Shown in pieces: positions 51,783 to 59,517 of a DNA stretch of 64,000 bases. Position numbers and translations under genes: made by a program. The notes under the pieces were generated by a model. That model ran no database searches. It saw nothing but the letters and a program-made list of their open reading frames with translations, and was not told the DNA's origin. This DNA is from JASGCK01 sp031538565 (GTDB taxonomy: Bacteria > Pseudomonadota > Gammaproteobacteria > Burkholderiales > Burkholderiaceae_C), in contig JAVKLS010000021.1 of assembly GCA_031538565.1 (NCBI GenBank), positions 76,572-140,571 of the forward strand, given 5' to 3'. How positions within the stretch are numbered: position 1 is the first letter of the stretch; each line of letters starts with the position of its first letter.

Positions 51783-51889
51783 GGACATTCTGCATAGCCC
51801 TATTCCGTTTGGACTGAGCCTGTCGAAGTCCTTGATTTGATTAGAACTACCCCTCGACAAGCTCAAGGTGAACGGAGTTTTGCAGAGGC
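51783..51889 (-). repeat. ~110-bp long palindromic repeat, copy 3
   Basis: Same orientation as copy 2 but more diverged (for example TTTGGACTGAGCCTG instead of TTCGGACTGAGTCTG). It lies 26 bp before the start codon of the subtilase gene, so any promoter of that gene must lie inside or beyond it. Confidence 0.85.
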
Positions 51890-51962
51890 GCCCAAAAAAT
51901 GAATGACTGCGCTCCCATGCGCCGTAGCGCGCGCAGTCTCGAACGCACGAGTGTAACGGGTG

Positions 51963-52640
51963 TTAAAAACGGTAGCTCACACCCACGCTTAAACTGGGCA
52001 AGACGGATAACTTGCTCAAGCTGTCGGTGAGTTTTTGATTTTCTTTATCAACGTCTGCCTGGGTAATTCCAGCCTGCCCGACCAAGTTGGTGGAGGACGT
52101 GGCAGTAAATTTACCGATGTTCAAGCCCAGTTCCGAAAAGAACCCCCACCCCGCATCAGAGGGGGCGCGGTGATGACCCCAGCCAATTCCGAAATAAGGC
52201 GTCGTTGTTGGAAAGGCAACTTTGACGTTGTAGTAATTGCCCGTTAGCCCGACTTGTTTACCGTTAATAGTTACCGTCGAAGTGGCCCCACCTGTCGCGT
52301 TTAGTTGAAAGTCGGTTTGGTTGTAGGCGATGCCACTCGTTAGGCGAAATGAACCAGAAAACGGGAAGTAGTCTGCAAATAGACCGACGCGGTTATTGGT
52401 AAATTTTCCTGAAAACGTGTTGCCATCGCTTGTGCTGGTTTTGCTAAGCGATAAGCCGCCTGCAAAATCCGCCCGCCCTATCCAGGCTGAGGACAAAGGC
52501 ATGGCGTAGCCGATGTTGATGCCGTAGAGTAAGTTTCCGCCAAGTCCGCCATATACCTCGCCCGATTGCGCCAAGGCGCTTGATGCCGCGAGCGTTAGTG
52601 CACAAGCGAGTGTTAATTTTTTTGCCATGTTTTTTGTCAT
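51963..52640 (-). CDS. outer-membrane beta-barrel protein (OmpW/porin-like), uncharacterised
   Basis: A 225-residue protein with a signal peptide (MAKKLTLACALTLAASSALAQ; ATG at 52640 or 52628) and alternating amphipathic strands ending in VGVSYRF, the terminal aromatic residue typical of outer-membrane barrels. Strand-like blocks include GNLLYGINIGYAMP, NRVGLFADYFPF and GFFSELGLNIGKF. An AAGGA site precedes the start. No ligand or family can be given with certainty. Confidence 0.7.
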   Translation of the reverse strand: MTKNMAKKLTLACALTLAASSALAQSGEVYGGLGGNLLYGINIGYAMPLSSAWIGRADFAGGLSLSKTSTSDGNTFSGKFTNNRVGLFADYFPFSGSFRLTSGIAYNQTDFQLNATGGATSTVTINGKQVGLTGNYYNVKVAFPTTTPYFGIGWGHHRAPSDAGWGFFSELGLNIGKFTATSSTNLVGQAGITQADVDKENQKLTDSLSKLSVLPSLSVGVSYRF

Positions 52641-52653
52641 GTTAAAAGTGTCC

Positions 52654-53769
52654 TTAGGGTTGGGGTTGCAATGGAGGGTAGTCAATATAACCTGCACCGC
52701 CGCCGCCATACAGCAGTGCGCGGTTGAGCTGGGCAAGCGGCGCATTTGCGCGAAGCCGCGCAACCAAGTCGGGGTTACTAATAAAGGGGCGACCGAAAGC
52801 GATTAAATCGACACCATTTTCTAGTGCTGCGTTTGCCGATGCAAGATCGTGGCCGTTATTAACCATCCATGCGGCTGTGCCACCTGCCTTGGTGTAGCAG
52901 GCTTTGAAGGCGGCGTAGTCAAACGGACGATTGGCAACCTCGCGCCCTTGCCCTGTTGCGCCTTCAATGATGTGCAGATACGCAAGCCCGAGAGGTGCGA
53001 GCTTTTCCGCCACGTAGTTAAACAGCGGTTGCGGATTTTCTTCGTCGATACCGTTGGAGGGCGTAACGGGCGAGAGCCGAACTCCTACGCGATGACTGCC
53101 AATTTCTTCTGTGACCGCTTGCATCACTTCGAGCATGAGACGCGTCCGATTTGGGATGGAGCCGCCGTAATAATCGGTGCGCTGGTTGGCACTTGATTTC
53201 ATAAATTGATCGAGTAAGTAGCCGTTAGCCGCATGAATTTCGATGCCATCAAATCCTGCGGCAATAGCGTTACGCGCCGCAATGCGGTAGTCACGCACAA
53301 TGGCTGGCAACTCGCTGATATCCAAGGCGCGTGGCTCGGAGGTCTCTACAAAGCCCGCAACGCCGTCGCGAATTAAAACCGTTTTGGCATTTGCCCGAAT
53401 TGCGGACGGCGCAACAGGCGCTGCATGATTAGGTTGCAGATCAGTGTGCGAGACGCGCCCTACGTGCCACAGCTGAGTGACTATTTTTCCGCCTGCCGCG
53501 TGCACGGCTTGCGTAATAGGTCGCCAGCCTTCTACTTGCGCGGCTTGCCAAAGACCTGGTACATCGGCATAGCCCTGCGCTTGATGCGAAATTGCCGTGG
53601 CTTCGGTAATGATGAGCCCTGCTGTGGCACGCTGCACGTAATAGGTTTGCATGAGTGCATTGGGGAGCGCATTGGGAGCGCGATTGCGCGTCAGTGGCGC
53701 CATCACGATGCGGTTGGCAAGTGTCAGGTCGCCAGCAGTGAAGGCGCTAAAAAGTGTGGAGTCAGTCAT
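52654..53769 (-). CDS. Old Yellow Enzyme family alkene reductase / NADH:flavin oxidoreductase
   Basis: A 371-residue FMN barrel enzyme that reduces activated C=C bonds or nitro compounds with NAD(P)H. Visible: MAPLTRNRA near residue 23, QLWHVGRVSH near 100, the substrate-binding pair in EIHAANGYLLDQFMK near 180, DYYGGSIPNRTRL and VDLIAFGRPFISNPDLV near 325. The ATG at 53769 follows AGGAAAAAATTGA; it starts 1 bp after the dut stop, so translational coupling is likely. Confidence 0.9.
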   Translation of the reverse strand: MTDSTLFSAFTAGDLTLANRIVMAPLTRNRAPNALPNALMQTYYVQRATAGLIITEATAISHQAQGYADVPGLWQAAQVEGWRPITQAVHAAGGKIVTQLWHVGRVSHTDLQPNHAAPVAPSAIRANAKTVLIRDGVAGFVETSEPRALDISELPAIVRDYRIAARNAIAAGFDGIEIHAANGYLLDQFMKSSANQRTDYYGGSIPNRTRLMLEVMQAVTEEIGSHRVGVRLSPVTPSNGIDEENPQPLFNYVAEKLAPLGLAYLHIIEGATGQGREVANRPFDYAAFKACYTKAGGTAAWMVNNGHDLASANAALENGVDLIAFGRPFISNPDLVARLRANAPLAQLNRALLYGGGGAGYIDYPPLQPQP

Positions 53770-53770
53770 T

Positions 53771-54217
53771 TCAATTTTTTCCTGTGGAGCCGTAACCACC
53801 CGCACCGCGTTCGCTGGCGGGAAAGTCGGTCACGATGTTAAACGTCGCCTGCACCACAGGAACGATCACTAACTGCGCCAGACGCTCCATCGGCTCGATA
53901 GTGAAGGCGGTGCTGCTGCGATTCCATGCGCTGACCATCAGCTGGCCTTGGTAGTCGGAGTCGATGAGGCCGACTAAGTTTCCCAGCACGATGCCGTGCT
54001 TGTGCCCCAGCCCCGAGCGCGGTAGGATGAGCGCGGCATAGTTGGGATCACGCAGGTACATGGCCATGCCCGTAGGCACAAGCTGCCACGCATTGGGCGC
54101 AAGAGTCAGCGGCTCTTTGAGGCAAGCGCGTAAGTCCAGCCCCGCACTGCCTGGCGTTGCATAGGCGGGCATTTGGGAGCGCAGTCGCTCATCAAGAATT
54201 TGGATGTCGATGTTCAT
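53771..54217 (-). CDS. dut: deoxyuridine 5'-triphosphate nucleotidohydrolase
   Basis: A 148-residue trimeric dUTPase that keeps uracil out of DNA and supplies dUMP. All motifs are present: motif 1 TPGSAGLDLRA near residue 23, motif 2 LPRSGLGHKHGIVL near 71, motif 3 GLIDSDYQGQLMV near 89, motif 4 RLAQLVIVP and the C-terminal motif 5 ERGAGGYGSTG. The first 21 codons and 17 bp of leader are repeated almost exactly at 55161-55241, in the remnant next to coaBC. It lies downstream of the HEPN toxin gene instead of directly behind coaBC, the usual place. Confidence 0.93.
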   Translation of the reverse strand: MNIDIQILDERLRSQMPAYATPGSAGLDLRACLKEPLTLAPNAWQLVPTGMAMYLRDPNYAALILPRSGLGHKHGIVLGNLVGLIDSDYQGQLMVSAWNRSSTAFTIEPMERLAQLVIVPVVQATFNIVTDFPASERGAGGYGSTGKN

Positions 54218-54234
54218 GCGTGAGTGTGAGTTGA
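54154..54234. repeat. 81-bp direct repeat, copy A (5' end of intact dut)
   Basis: Matches 55161-55241 with about one mismatch until the last few bases. It covers the dut leader and first 21 codons. The two copies flank the MNT/HEPN pair. Confidence 0.9.
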
Positions 54235-54274
54235 ATTGGAAGAGGCAATTGGAAAAGTCTAGAACCACACTGAA

Positions 54275-54742
54275 TCACTTGGATTGGCTGAGCGTCGCGA
54301 TTTTTTTCTTCAATCGTCCCGAAACCATTACCAATACTGGCATATAGCGATGCGCTTCATAGATGGTGTTGACCAAAAGCTCGGTGCTGTCATCGTAATC
54401 GTGAATGAGTTGATTGCGCAATTTTCGAGTTCTTAGCCAGTCATCCATTGAGTCCAACCAGCCCAATTTTTCTGCGTAAGCCAGCATCTCACCCACGGGA
54501 CGAATGGGCTCTTGCAAGTATGCCAATAGAGCGGGCATGAGTTTGTCGCCGATGTTGTCTTGCAGTCTGCCAAAACGCGAAACGAACGCTTCGACTTGCT
54601 CCGAAATCACTCGGTCGTTTTGCACGCCATCTGAAATTTGCTCGCGCGTGAGTGCAAACAAATGGGTGGCTGTTTCTTGCACAAGCGCAACTTCACGACC
54701 AATATGCTCAGTTAGTTTTTGCAGCCGTAGCAGCTCACTCAC
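54275..54742 (-). CDS. HEPN (HepT-like) toxin
   Basis: A 155-residue all-helical protein with the HEPN RNase motif R-x4-H-x-Y in RNQLIHDY near residue 110. It starts with GTG overlapping the stop of the MNT gene (GTGA). In known MNT/HEPN pairs the toxin cuts RNA and the nucleotidyltransferase partner silences it by adding AMP to the motif Tyr, which is present here. The pair is inserted between the two dut sequences. Confidence 0.85.
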   Translation of the reverse strand: MSELLRLQKLTEHIGREVALVQETATHLFALTREQISDGVQNDRVISEQVEAFVSRFGRLQDNIGDKLMPALLAYLQEPIRPVGEMLAYAEKLGWLDSMDDWLRTRKLRNQLIHDYDDSTELLVNTIYEAHRYMPVLVMVSGRLKKKIATLSQSK

Positions 54743-55059
54743 AGCTCGACTCCATGCTGCATGGCAACGTCATGTATCGGCAAAGTCGATAAATTCGGTG
54801 CTCGTAGCAAAATGTCGATTTTTGGCGATGCTCCAAGCAGCCGCGCTATCCTAAGTTCAATTTGAGTAGAAACTTGTGCCCGTAGTCCATCTGGGTTTTC
54901 CGTGGGCTTGGCAAGATCAAGCATCAAATCAATATCGCCGCCGCGCTGGCTGTCGTCCACCCGAGAGCCATATAGACGCACTCCGTTCAGCGCATCAGCA
55001 GGCACGATGCTTGCTATGGTGCTTTTGATCACGGCGAGTTGCTCAGAATTCAGGCGCAT
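54739..55059 (-). CDS. MNT-type nucleotidyltransferase antitoxin
   Basis: A 106-residue minimal nucleotidyltransferase. The active-site motif is GSRVDDSQRGGDIDL near residues 31-45 (GS...DxD), followed by a third acidic position in PKIDILLR near 80. It should AMPylate the HEPN toxin encoded downstream. The start is 11 bp after the stop of the dut remnant. Confidence 0.87.
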   Translation of the reverse strand: MRLNSEQLAVIKSTIASIVPADALNGVRLYGSRVDDSQRGGDIDLMLDLAKPTENPDGLRAQVSTQIELRIARLLGASPKIDILLRAPNLSTLPIHDVAMQHGVEL

Positions 55060-55070
55060 GGCTTAATTAT

Positions 55071-55224
55071 CTACTTCTTCCCCGTGGGCTCATACCCACC
55101 TTCGCCACGTTCGCTAGTAGCGGCAAACTTATCCACCACGGCAAACGTCGCCTGTACCTAGCGTTGCATAGGCGGGCATTTGGGAGCGCAGTCGCTCATC
55201 AAGAATTTGGATGTCGATGTTCAT
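55071..55224 (-). pseudogene. dut remnant (dUTPase gene with large internal deletion)
   Basis: The first 21 codons (MNIDIQILDERLRSQMPAYA) are the same as in intact dut. Then about 90 codons are missing and a different frame encodes the end of a dUTPase (QATFAVVDKF, ERGEGGYEPTGKK, stop). All middle catalytic motifs are gone. It starts 18 bp after the coaBC stop, the normal place of dut, so this is probably the original locus. The 3' remnant differs clearly from the 3' end of the intact copy, so the two come from different alleles. Confidence 0.85.
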
Positions 55225-55241
55225 GCGTGAGCGTGAGTTGA
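55161..55241. repeat. 81-bp direct repeat, copy B (5' end of the dut remnant)
   Basis: Partner of 54154-54234; offset 1007 bp. Together they border the MNT/HEPN cassette and the dut remnant. Confidence 0.9.
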
Positions 55242-55242
55242 G

Positions 55243-56487
55243 TTAGGGGTTTAAGCGCTGGGCAATTTCAACAATAAGCGCACGCGCTAGCTCGGTTTTG
55301 GCTGCGCGTGGCAACTCTTTGCTGCCATGCGCGTCCATTAACAGCAGCGCATTGTCGTCCATACCAAAGGTGGCGGGACCGATATTGCCCACCAAGAGCG
55401 GCACGTTTTTGCGTTCGCGTTTGGCTTTGGTGTGGGCTACCAAATTTTCGCTTTCGGCGGCAAAACCTACGCAGTAAAGACTGCCAGCCTTGGGAAAAGA
55501 TGCCGCGCGTTTGGACGCGGCAATTGTGGCAAGAATGTCGGTGTTTTCTACAAACTCCAAAGTGGGCGCACTTGCTGCATCATCTTTTTTAATTTTTTGT
55601 GCACTGACCGCCGCAGGACGCCAATCGGCTACCGCGGCCGTGGCAATAAAAATATCGGCGCTGTCCGCGTGGGCTTGCGCGGCCACCAGCATATCGGTCG
55701 CGCACAGCGCAGAGATAAGCGTTGCGCCGCGTGGTGTCGTCAGTGCCGTGCGACCCGCCACCAGCGTGACGCGGGCGCCCGCATCCAAAGCCGCCTTGGC
55801 GATGGCAAAGCCCATTTTCCCGCTGGATAAATTGGTAATGCCGCGCACGGGATCAATCGCCTCGTAAGTAGGTCCTGCGGTGATTAGCACCCGCTTGCCT
55901 AGCAGTACTTTTGGCGTGAAGTGCGCGACCAAGTCGGCAAGAATGTCGTCTGCCTCCAGCATTCGCCCGTCGCCGACTTCGCCGCAGGCTTGATCGCCCG
56001 CGCCTACGTCCAGCACAAACGCGCCGTCTAACTTAAGCTGCGCCACGTTTCGCTGCGTAGCGGGATGCGCCCACATCTCACGGTTCATGGCTGGTGCAAG
56101 AATGAGCGGCACGTGCGCAGGTTTGGCAAGGCAGGTGAGGGTGAGTAAATCGTCGGCGCGTCCGTGCAAAAGCCTTGCCATCAGGTCTGCACTGGCAGGA
56201 GCGACCAGTACCGCATCCGCGCCGCGCGTGAGGTTGATGTGTGCCATGTTGGTCGATGCGCCATCGACCGCCCGACTATCCCACTGCGAGACAAAAACCC
56301 CGCGTCCCGATAGTGCTTGCATGGTGACGGGGGTCATAAACTGTGTCGCCGCGTCAGACATGACCACTTGCACGCGTGCGCCTGCTTTAACAAGGGCACG
56401 GCAAAGCTCGGCGGCTTTGTAAGCAGCTATACCGCCAGACATTCCTAGGACGATGTGTTTGTTGTGAAGAATGGAGTGCGCTAGCAT
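55243..56487 (-). CDS. coaBC: bifunctional phosphopantothenoylcysteine decarboxylase/phosphopantothenate-cysteine ligase CoaBC
   Basis: A 414-residue coenzyme A biosynthesis enzyme. The CoaC flavoprotein half has GMSGGIAAYKAAEL near residue 14, the PASA motif VLVAPASADLMARL near 100 and PAMNREMW near 133; the CoaB ligase half starts near 193 with VLITAGPTYEAIDPVRGITN and contains FAAESENLVAHTKAKRE near 345. Normally followed by dut; here by the dut remnant. Confidence 0.95.
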   Translation of the reverse strand: MLAHSILHNKHIVLGMSGGIAAYKAAELCRALVKAGARVQVVMSDAATQFMTPVTMQALSGRGVFVSQWDSRAVDGASTNMAHINLTRGADAVLVAPASADLMARLLHGRADDLLTLTCLAKPAHVPLILAPAMNREMWAHPATQRNVAQLKLDGAFVLDVGAGDQACGEVGDGRMLEADDILADLVAHFTPKVLLGKRVLITAGPTYEAIDPVRGITNLSSGKMGFAIAKAALDAGARVTLVAGRTALTTPRGATLISALCATDMLVAAQAHADSADIFIATAAVADWRPAAVSAQKIKKDDAASAPTLEFVENTDILATIAASKRAASFPKAGSLYCVGFAAESENLVAHTKAKRERKNVPLLVGNIGPATFGMDDNALLLMDAHGSKELPRAAKTELARALIVEIAQRLNP

Positions 56488-56560
56488 AAGGCGAGAATGT
56501 ATCAGCTTCTATAATCGAAATTTCCACTTGCACTGATCCACACGAGATCAGCCCTCAAGC

Positions 56561-58240
56561 ATGACCAAATTCGTATTCGTTACTGGTGGCGTGGTCAGTT
56601 CCCTAGGCAAGGGGATTGCATCCGCGTCTTTGGCGGCACTCTTAGAGAGTCGCGGCTTGACTGTCACCCTCATCAAGCTCGACCCCTATCTCAACGTTGA
56701 TCCAGGCACGATGAGCCCCTTCCAGCACGGCGAGGTGTTTGTCACCGACGACGGGGCTGAAACCGATCTTGATTTGGGCCACTACGAGCGTTTTATTGAA
56801 ACGCGGATGCGCAAAAGCAATAACTTCACCACGGGGCAAATTTACCAGTCGGTGCTTGAGAAAGAGCGGCGCGGTGACTATTTGGGCAAAACCGTGCAAG
56901 TGATTCCGCACGTCACAAATGAAATCCAAGCGTTTATTAAGCGCGGCGCAGAGCAAGCCAGCAAAGGATTGGTTGGCAACCAAGACAAAGCAATTGACGT
57001 GGCAATTGTGGAGGTTGGCGGCACGGTGGGCGATATAGAGTCCCTGCCGTTTTTGGAGGCCGTGCGGCAAATGGGACTCAAAATGGGTGTGGGCAATACG
57101 GCTTACGTGCACTTGAGTTATTTGCCCTGGCTGGCAGCGGCGGGCGAGCTTAAAACCAAGCCGACTCAACACACGGCGCAAAAGCTGCGTGAAATTGGCA
57201 TCCAAGCCGATGCGCTGCTGTGCCGTGCCGATCGCCCCATTCCGGCTGATGAGCGCGAAAAAATTTCCATGTTTTCTAACGTTGTCGAGTCAGGTGTGAT
57301 CTCCATGTGGGACGTGGACACCATCTACAAAGTGCCGCGTATGCTGCACGAGCAAGGGCTGGATCAATTGGTGTGCGACAAGCTACGCATTGAAGCACCG
57401 CCTGCAAACCTTGCGCGCTGGGACGAGTTGGTGGCATTGACTGACAACCCCCAAACCAGCGTCAGCATTGCGATGGTAGGCAAGTACACAGATTTATCGG
57501 ATAGCTACAAATCGCTTAACGAAGCGCTGCGTCACGCGGGGCTAAAAAATCATGCCAAGGTCGATATCAGTTATTTGGATTCAGAAGAAATTACCGCAGC
57601 CAATGTGCGGCAGCTCGACAAGTTTGATGCCGTGCTTGTGCCTGGCGGTTTTGGTGGGCGCGGAGTCGAAGGAAAAATTGCCGCTGTGGGTTATGCGCGG
57701 ACGCAAAAAATTCCGTACCTCGGTATCTGTTTGGGTATGCAGGTGGCAACGATTGAATTTGCGCGTCACGTGGCGGGACTTGCGGGAGCAAATAGTACGG
57801 AGTTTGACAAAAACACCCAGCACCCCGTGATTGCGCTAATTACCGAATGGGTGGATGCGGATGGCACGACCAAAAAGCGCAATGAAAAATCAGACTTGGG
57901 TGGAACGATGCGCCTAGGCAGTCAAAGCTCGGACGTTAGCAAGGGCACTTTGGCGCACTCCATTTATGGCGATGTGGTGACCGAGCGCCATCGCCATCGC
58001 TTTGAGGCCAACGTGAACTATCTTGATCAGCTTCGCAGTGCGGGGTTGGTGATTTCTGCGCTAACTCAGGCAGAAAAACTGACCGAAATCGTGGAGTTGC
58101 CACAGTCCGTGCACCCGTGGTTTATGGGGGTGCAATTTCATCCCGAGTTCAAATCCACGCCGTGGGATGGACATCCGCTATTTAATGCTTATGTCAGAGC
58201 GGCTCTTGCGCACAAAAGCACAAAAAAGGAATCGGCATGA
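56561..58240 (+). CDS. pyrG: CTP synthase
   Basis: A 559-residue enzyme converting UTP to CTP with glutamine. The N-terminal synthase domain has FVTGGVVSSLGKGIASASLA near residue 5 and DPYLNVDPGTMSPFQHGEVF; the C-terminal glutamine amidotransferase has the nucleophile Cys in GICLGMQ near 387 and the His/Glu pair in QFHPEFKSTP near 528. It overlaps kdsA by 4 nt. Confidence 0.97.
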   Translation: MTKFVFVTGGVVSSLGKGIASASLAALLESRGLTVTLIKLDPYLNVDPGTMSPFQHGEVFVTDDGAETDLDLGHYERFIETRMRKSNNFTTGQIYQSVLEKERRGDYLGKTVQVIPHVTNEIQAFIKRGAEQASKGLVGNQDKAIDVAIVEVGGTVGDIESLPFLEAVRQMGLKMGVGNTAYVHLSYLPWLAAAGELKTKPTQHTAQKLREIGIQADALLCRADRPIPADEREKISMFSNVVESGVISMWDVDTIYKVPRMLHEQGLDQLVCDKLRIEAPPANLARWDELVALTDNPQTSVSIAMVGKYTDLSDSYKSLNEALRHAGLKNHAKVDISYLDSEEITAANVRQLDKFDAVLVPGGFGGRGVEGKIAAVGYARTQKIPYLGICLGMQVATIEFARHVAGLAGANSTEFDKNTQHPVIALITEWVDADGTTKKRNEKSDLGGTMRLGSQSSDVSKGTLAHSIYGDVVTERHRHRFEANVNYLDQLRSAGLVISALTQAEKLTEIVELPQSVHPWFMGVQFHPEFKSTPWDGHPLFNAYVRAALAHKSTKKESA

Positions 58241-59103
58241 AACTTTGCGGCTTTGATGTGGGCTTAGACAAGCCTTTCTTTTTGATTGCAGGCACCTGCT
58301 CAATCGAGGGTTTGCAAATGTCTGTTGATGTAGCAGGGCAGCTGAAAGAAATGACTTCTAAGCTAGGCATTCCGCTTATTTACAAAGGGTCGTTCGATAA
58401 AGCCAATCGCTCGTCAAGCCATACCAAACGCGGCGTAGGCATGGCGCAAGGACTCAAAATTTTGGAAGAAGTACGCAAGCAAATTCAAGTACCTGTGCTC
58501 ACCGATGTGCATGAGGCGGATCAAATAACTGATGTTGCCAGCGTGGTTGATGTGCTGCAAACGCCCGCGTTTTTGTGTCGTCAAACCGATTTCATTCGTG
58601 CGGTGGCGCAGTCGGGCAAACCTGTCAATATCAAAAAAGGACAGTTTCTTGCGCCTTGGGATATGAAAAACGTCATCGACAAAGCGCGGCAAGCAGCGCA
58701 GGACGCAGGACTTAGCGAAGATAACTTTTTGGCCTGCGAGCGCGGGGTGAGTTTTGGCTACAACAATTTAGTAGCCGACATGACCAGTCTTGCCGAAATG
58801 CGTGCCACGCACGCACCTGTTGTGTTTGATGTGACGCACTCGGTGCAAAAACCAGGTGGTCTTGGCACGGCATCTGGCGGTGCGCGTGCTATGGTGCCTG
58901 TACTTGCGCGCGCTGGCGTGGGCGCTGGTGTGAGCGGACTTTTTATGGAGACGCACCCAAATCCTGCGGTTGCGTGGTCGGATGGTCCCAATGCCGTGCC
59001 GCTCAAACACATGCGGGCGCTGCTGGAGTCGCTGGTGGAGTTAGACCGCGTGGTGAAAAAGTATGGCGCAAATGGATGGCTAGAAAATGGGTTTGAGGTT
59101 TAA
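58237..59103 (+). CDS. kdsA: 3-deoxy-8-phosphooctulonate synthase KdsA
   Basis: A 288-residue enzyme that condenses arabinose-5-phosphate and PEP to Kdo-8-phosphate for lipopolysaccharide. Family blocks: IAGTCSIEG near residue 16, YKGSFDKANRSS near 49, KKGQFLAPWDMKNV near 132 and FDVTHSVQKPGG near 197. The ATG overlaps the pyrG stop. The pyrG-kdsA-eno order is standard in beta- and gammaproteobacteria. Confidence 0.96.
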   Translation: MKLCGFDVGLDKPFFLIAGTCSIEGLQMSVDVAGQLKEMTSKLGIPLIYKGSFDKANRSSSHTKRGVGMAQGLKILEEVRKQIQVPVLTDVHEADQITDVASVVDVLQTPAFLCRQTDFIRAVAQSGKPVNIKKGQFLAPWDMKNVIDKARQAAQDAGLSEDNFLACERGVSFGYNNLVADMTSLAEMRATHAPVVFDVTHSVQKPGGLGTASGGARAMVPVLARAGVGAGVSGLFMETHPNPAVAWSDGPNAVPLKHMRALLESLVELDRVVKKYGANGWLENGFEV

Positions 59104-59109
59104 GCATCA

Positions 59110-59220
59110 ATGATGATGCCCACTATCGACTCCCTTAGGCGATCTGTGCAGCAAGTGCTGCCAAAGTGTCGCGCTGCGTATCCAGCGCTGGCGAAAACCC
59201 ATGATGCAAGCGCTCTCTAG
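59110..59220 (+). pseudogene. possible remnant of an MNT antitoxin gene
   Basis: A 36-codon frame (MPTIDSLRRSVQQVLPKCRA...) that resembles the start of minimal nucleotidyltransferase antitoxins but stops before any GS...DxD motif. Its position directly before the HepT remnant supports this; by itself the match is weak. Confidence 0.35.
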
Positions 59221-59240
59221 TCGATTGTTGGAGGCTTGTA

Positions 59241-59517
59241 ATGATTAACGCGGTCGTTCTTTTAGATGCTTTGGCACAAAAAGCAGCGCGCATCGAACGC
59301 TGTGTTGCGCGTGTGCGCGAAGAGTTTGATGCAGCAACGAATTTTTTAAGCGCTACAAAACATGGTGGGTTTTCGCAAGATGGTGGTGCATGATTACGAT
59401 TCAATTGATATGGGTATCGTTGTCAAGATCATTCAATCAGAGCTGAGGATCGTATTCGTTTTCGCTGGTTTGATTTTGAGTCGTTATGAGTCTGTATTTT
59501 TAAAAAAGGAAAATTAA
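59241..59517 (+). pseudogene. HepT (DUF86/HEPN) toxin remnant
   Basis: The N-terminal piece (59241-59393) reads VLLDALAQKAARIERCVARV then REEFDAATNFL, a clear HepT/DUF86 start. The C-terminal piece in another frame (59362-59517) reads MVGFRKMVVHDYDSIDMGIV, keeping the R-x4-H-x-Y catalytic motif. The middle of the gene is deleted and the frame shifted at about 59355-59362, so no functional toxin can be made. Confidence 0.8.

Larger units (their letters stand above)
59104..59517. other. kdsA-eno intergenic region filled by a decayed toxin-antitoxin module
   Basis: 414 bases without an intact gene. They hold a short frame that may be an MNT antitoxin remnant (59110-59220) and the two out-of-frame halves of a HepT/HEPN toxin (59241-59517). 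The final bases, AAAAAAGGAAAATTAA, serve as the eno ribosome-binding site. Confidence 0.7.

Noticed and set aside
51561..51866. A 101-codon minus-strand frame with GGGGDINNTNNTNN across the poly-G tract
   Set aside because: It is an alternative frame of the subtilase leader; the lipobox and protease share another frame at the present tract length.
54275..55059. Considered a HepT/MntA pair acquired with a transposon
   Set aside because: No transposase, terminal repeats or target duplication of IS size is visible; only the 81-bp dut repeats flank it.
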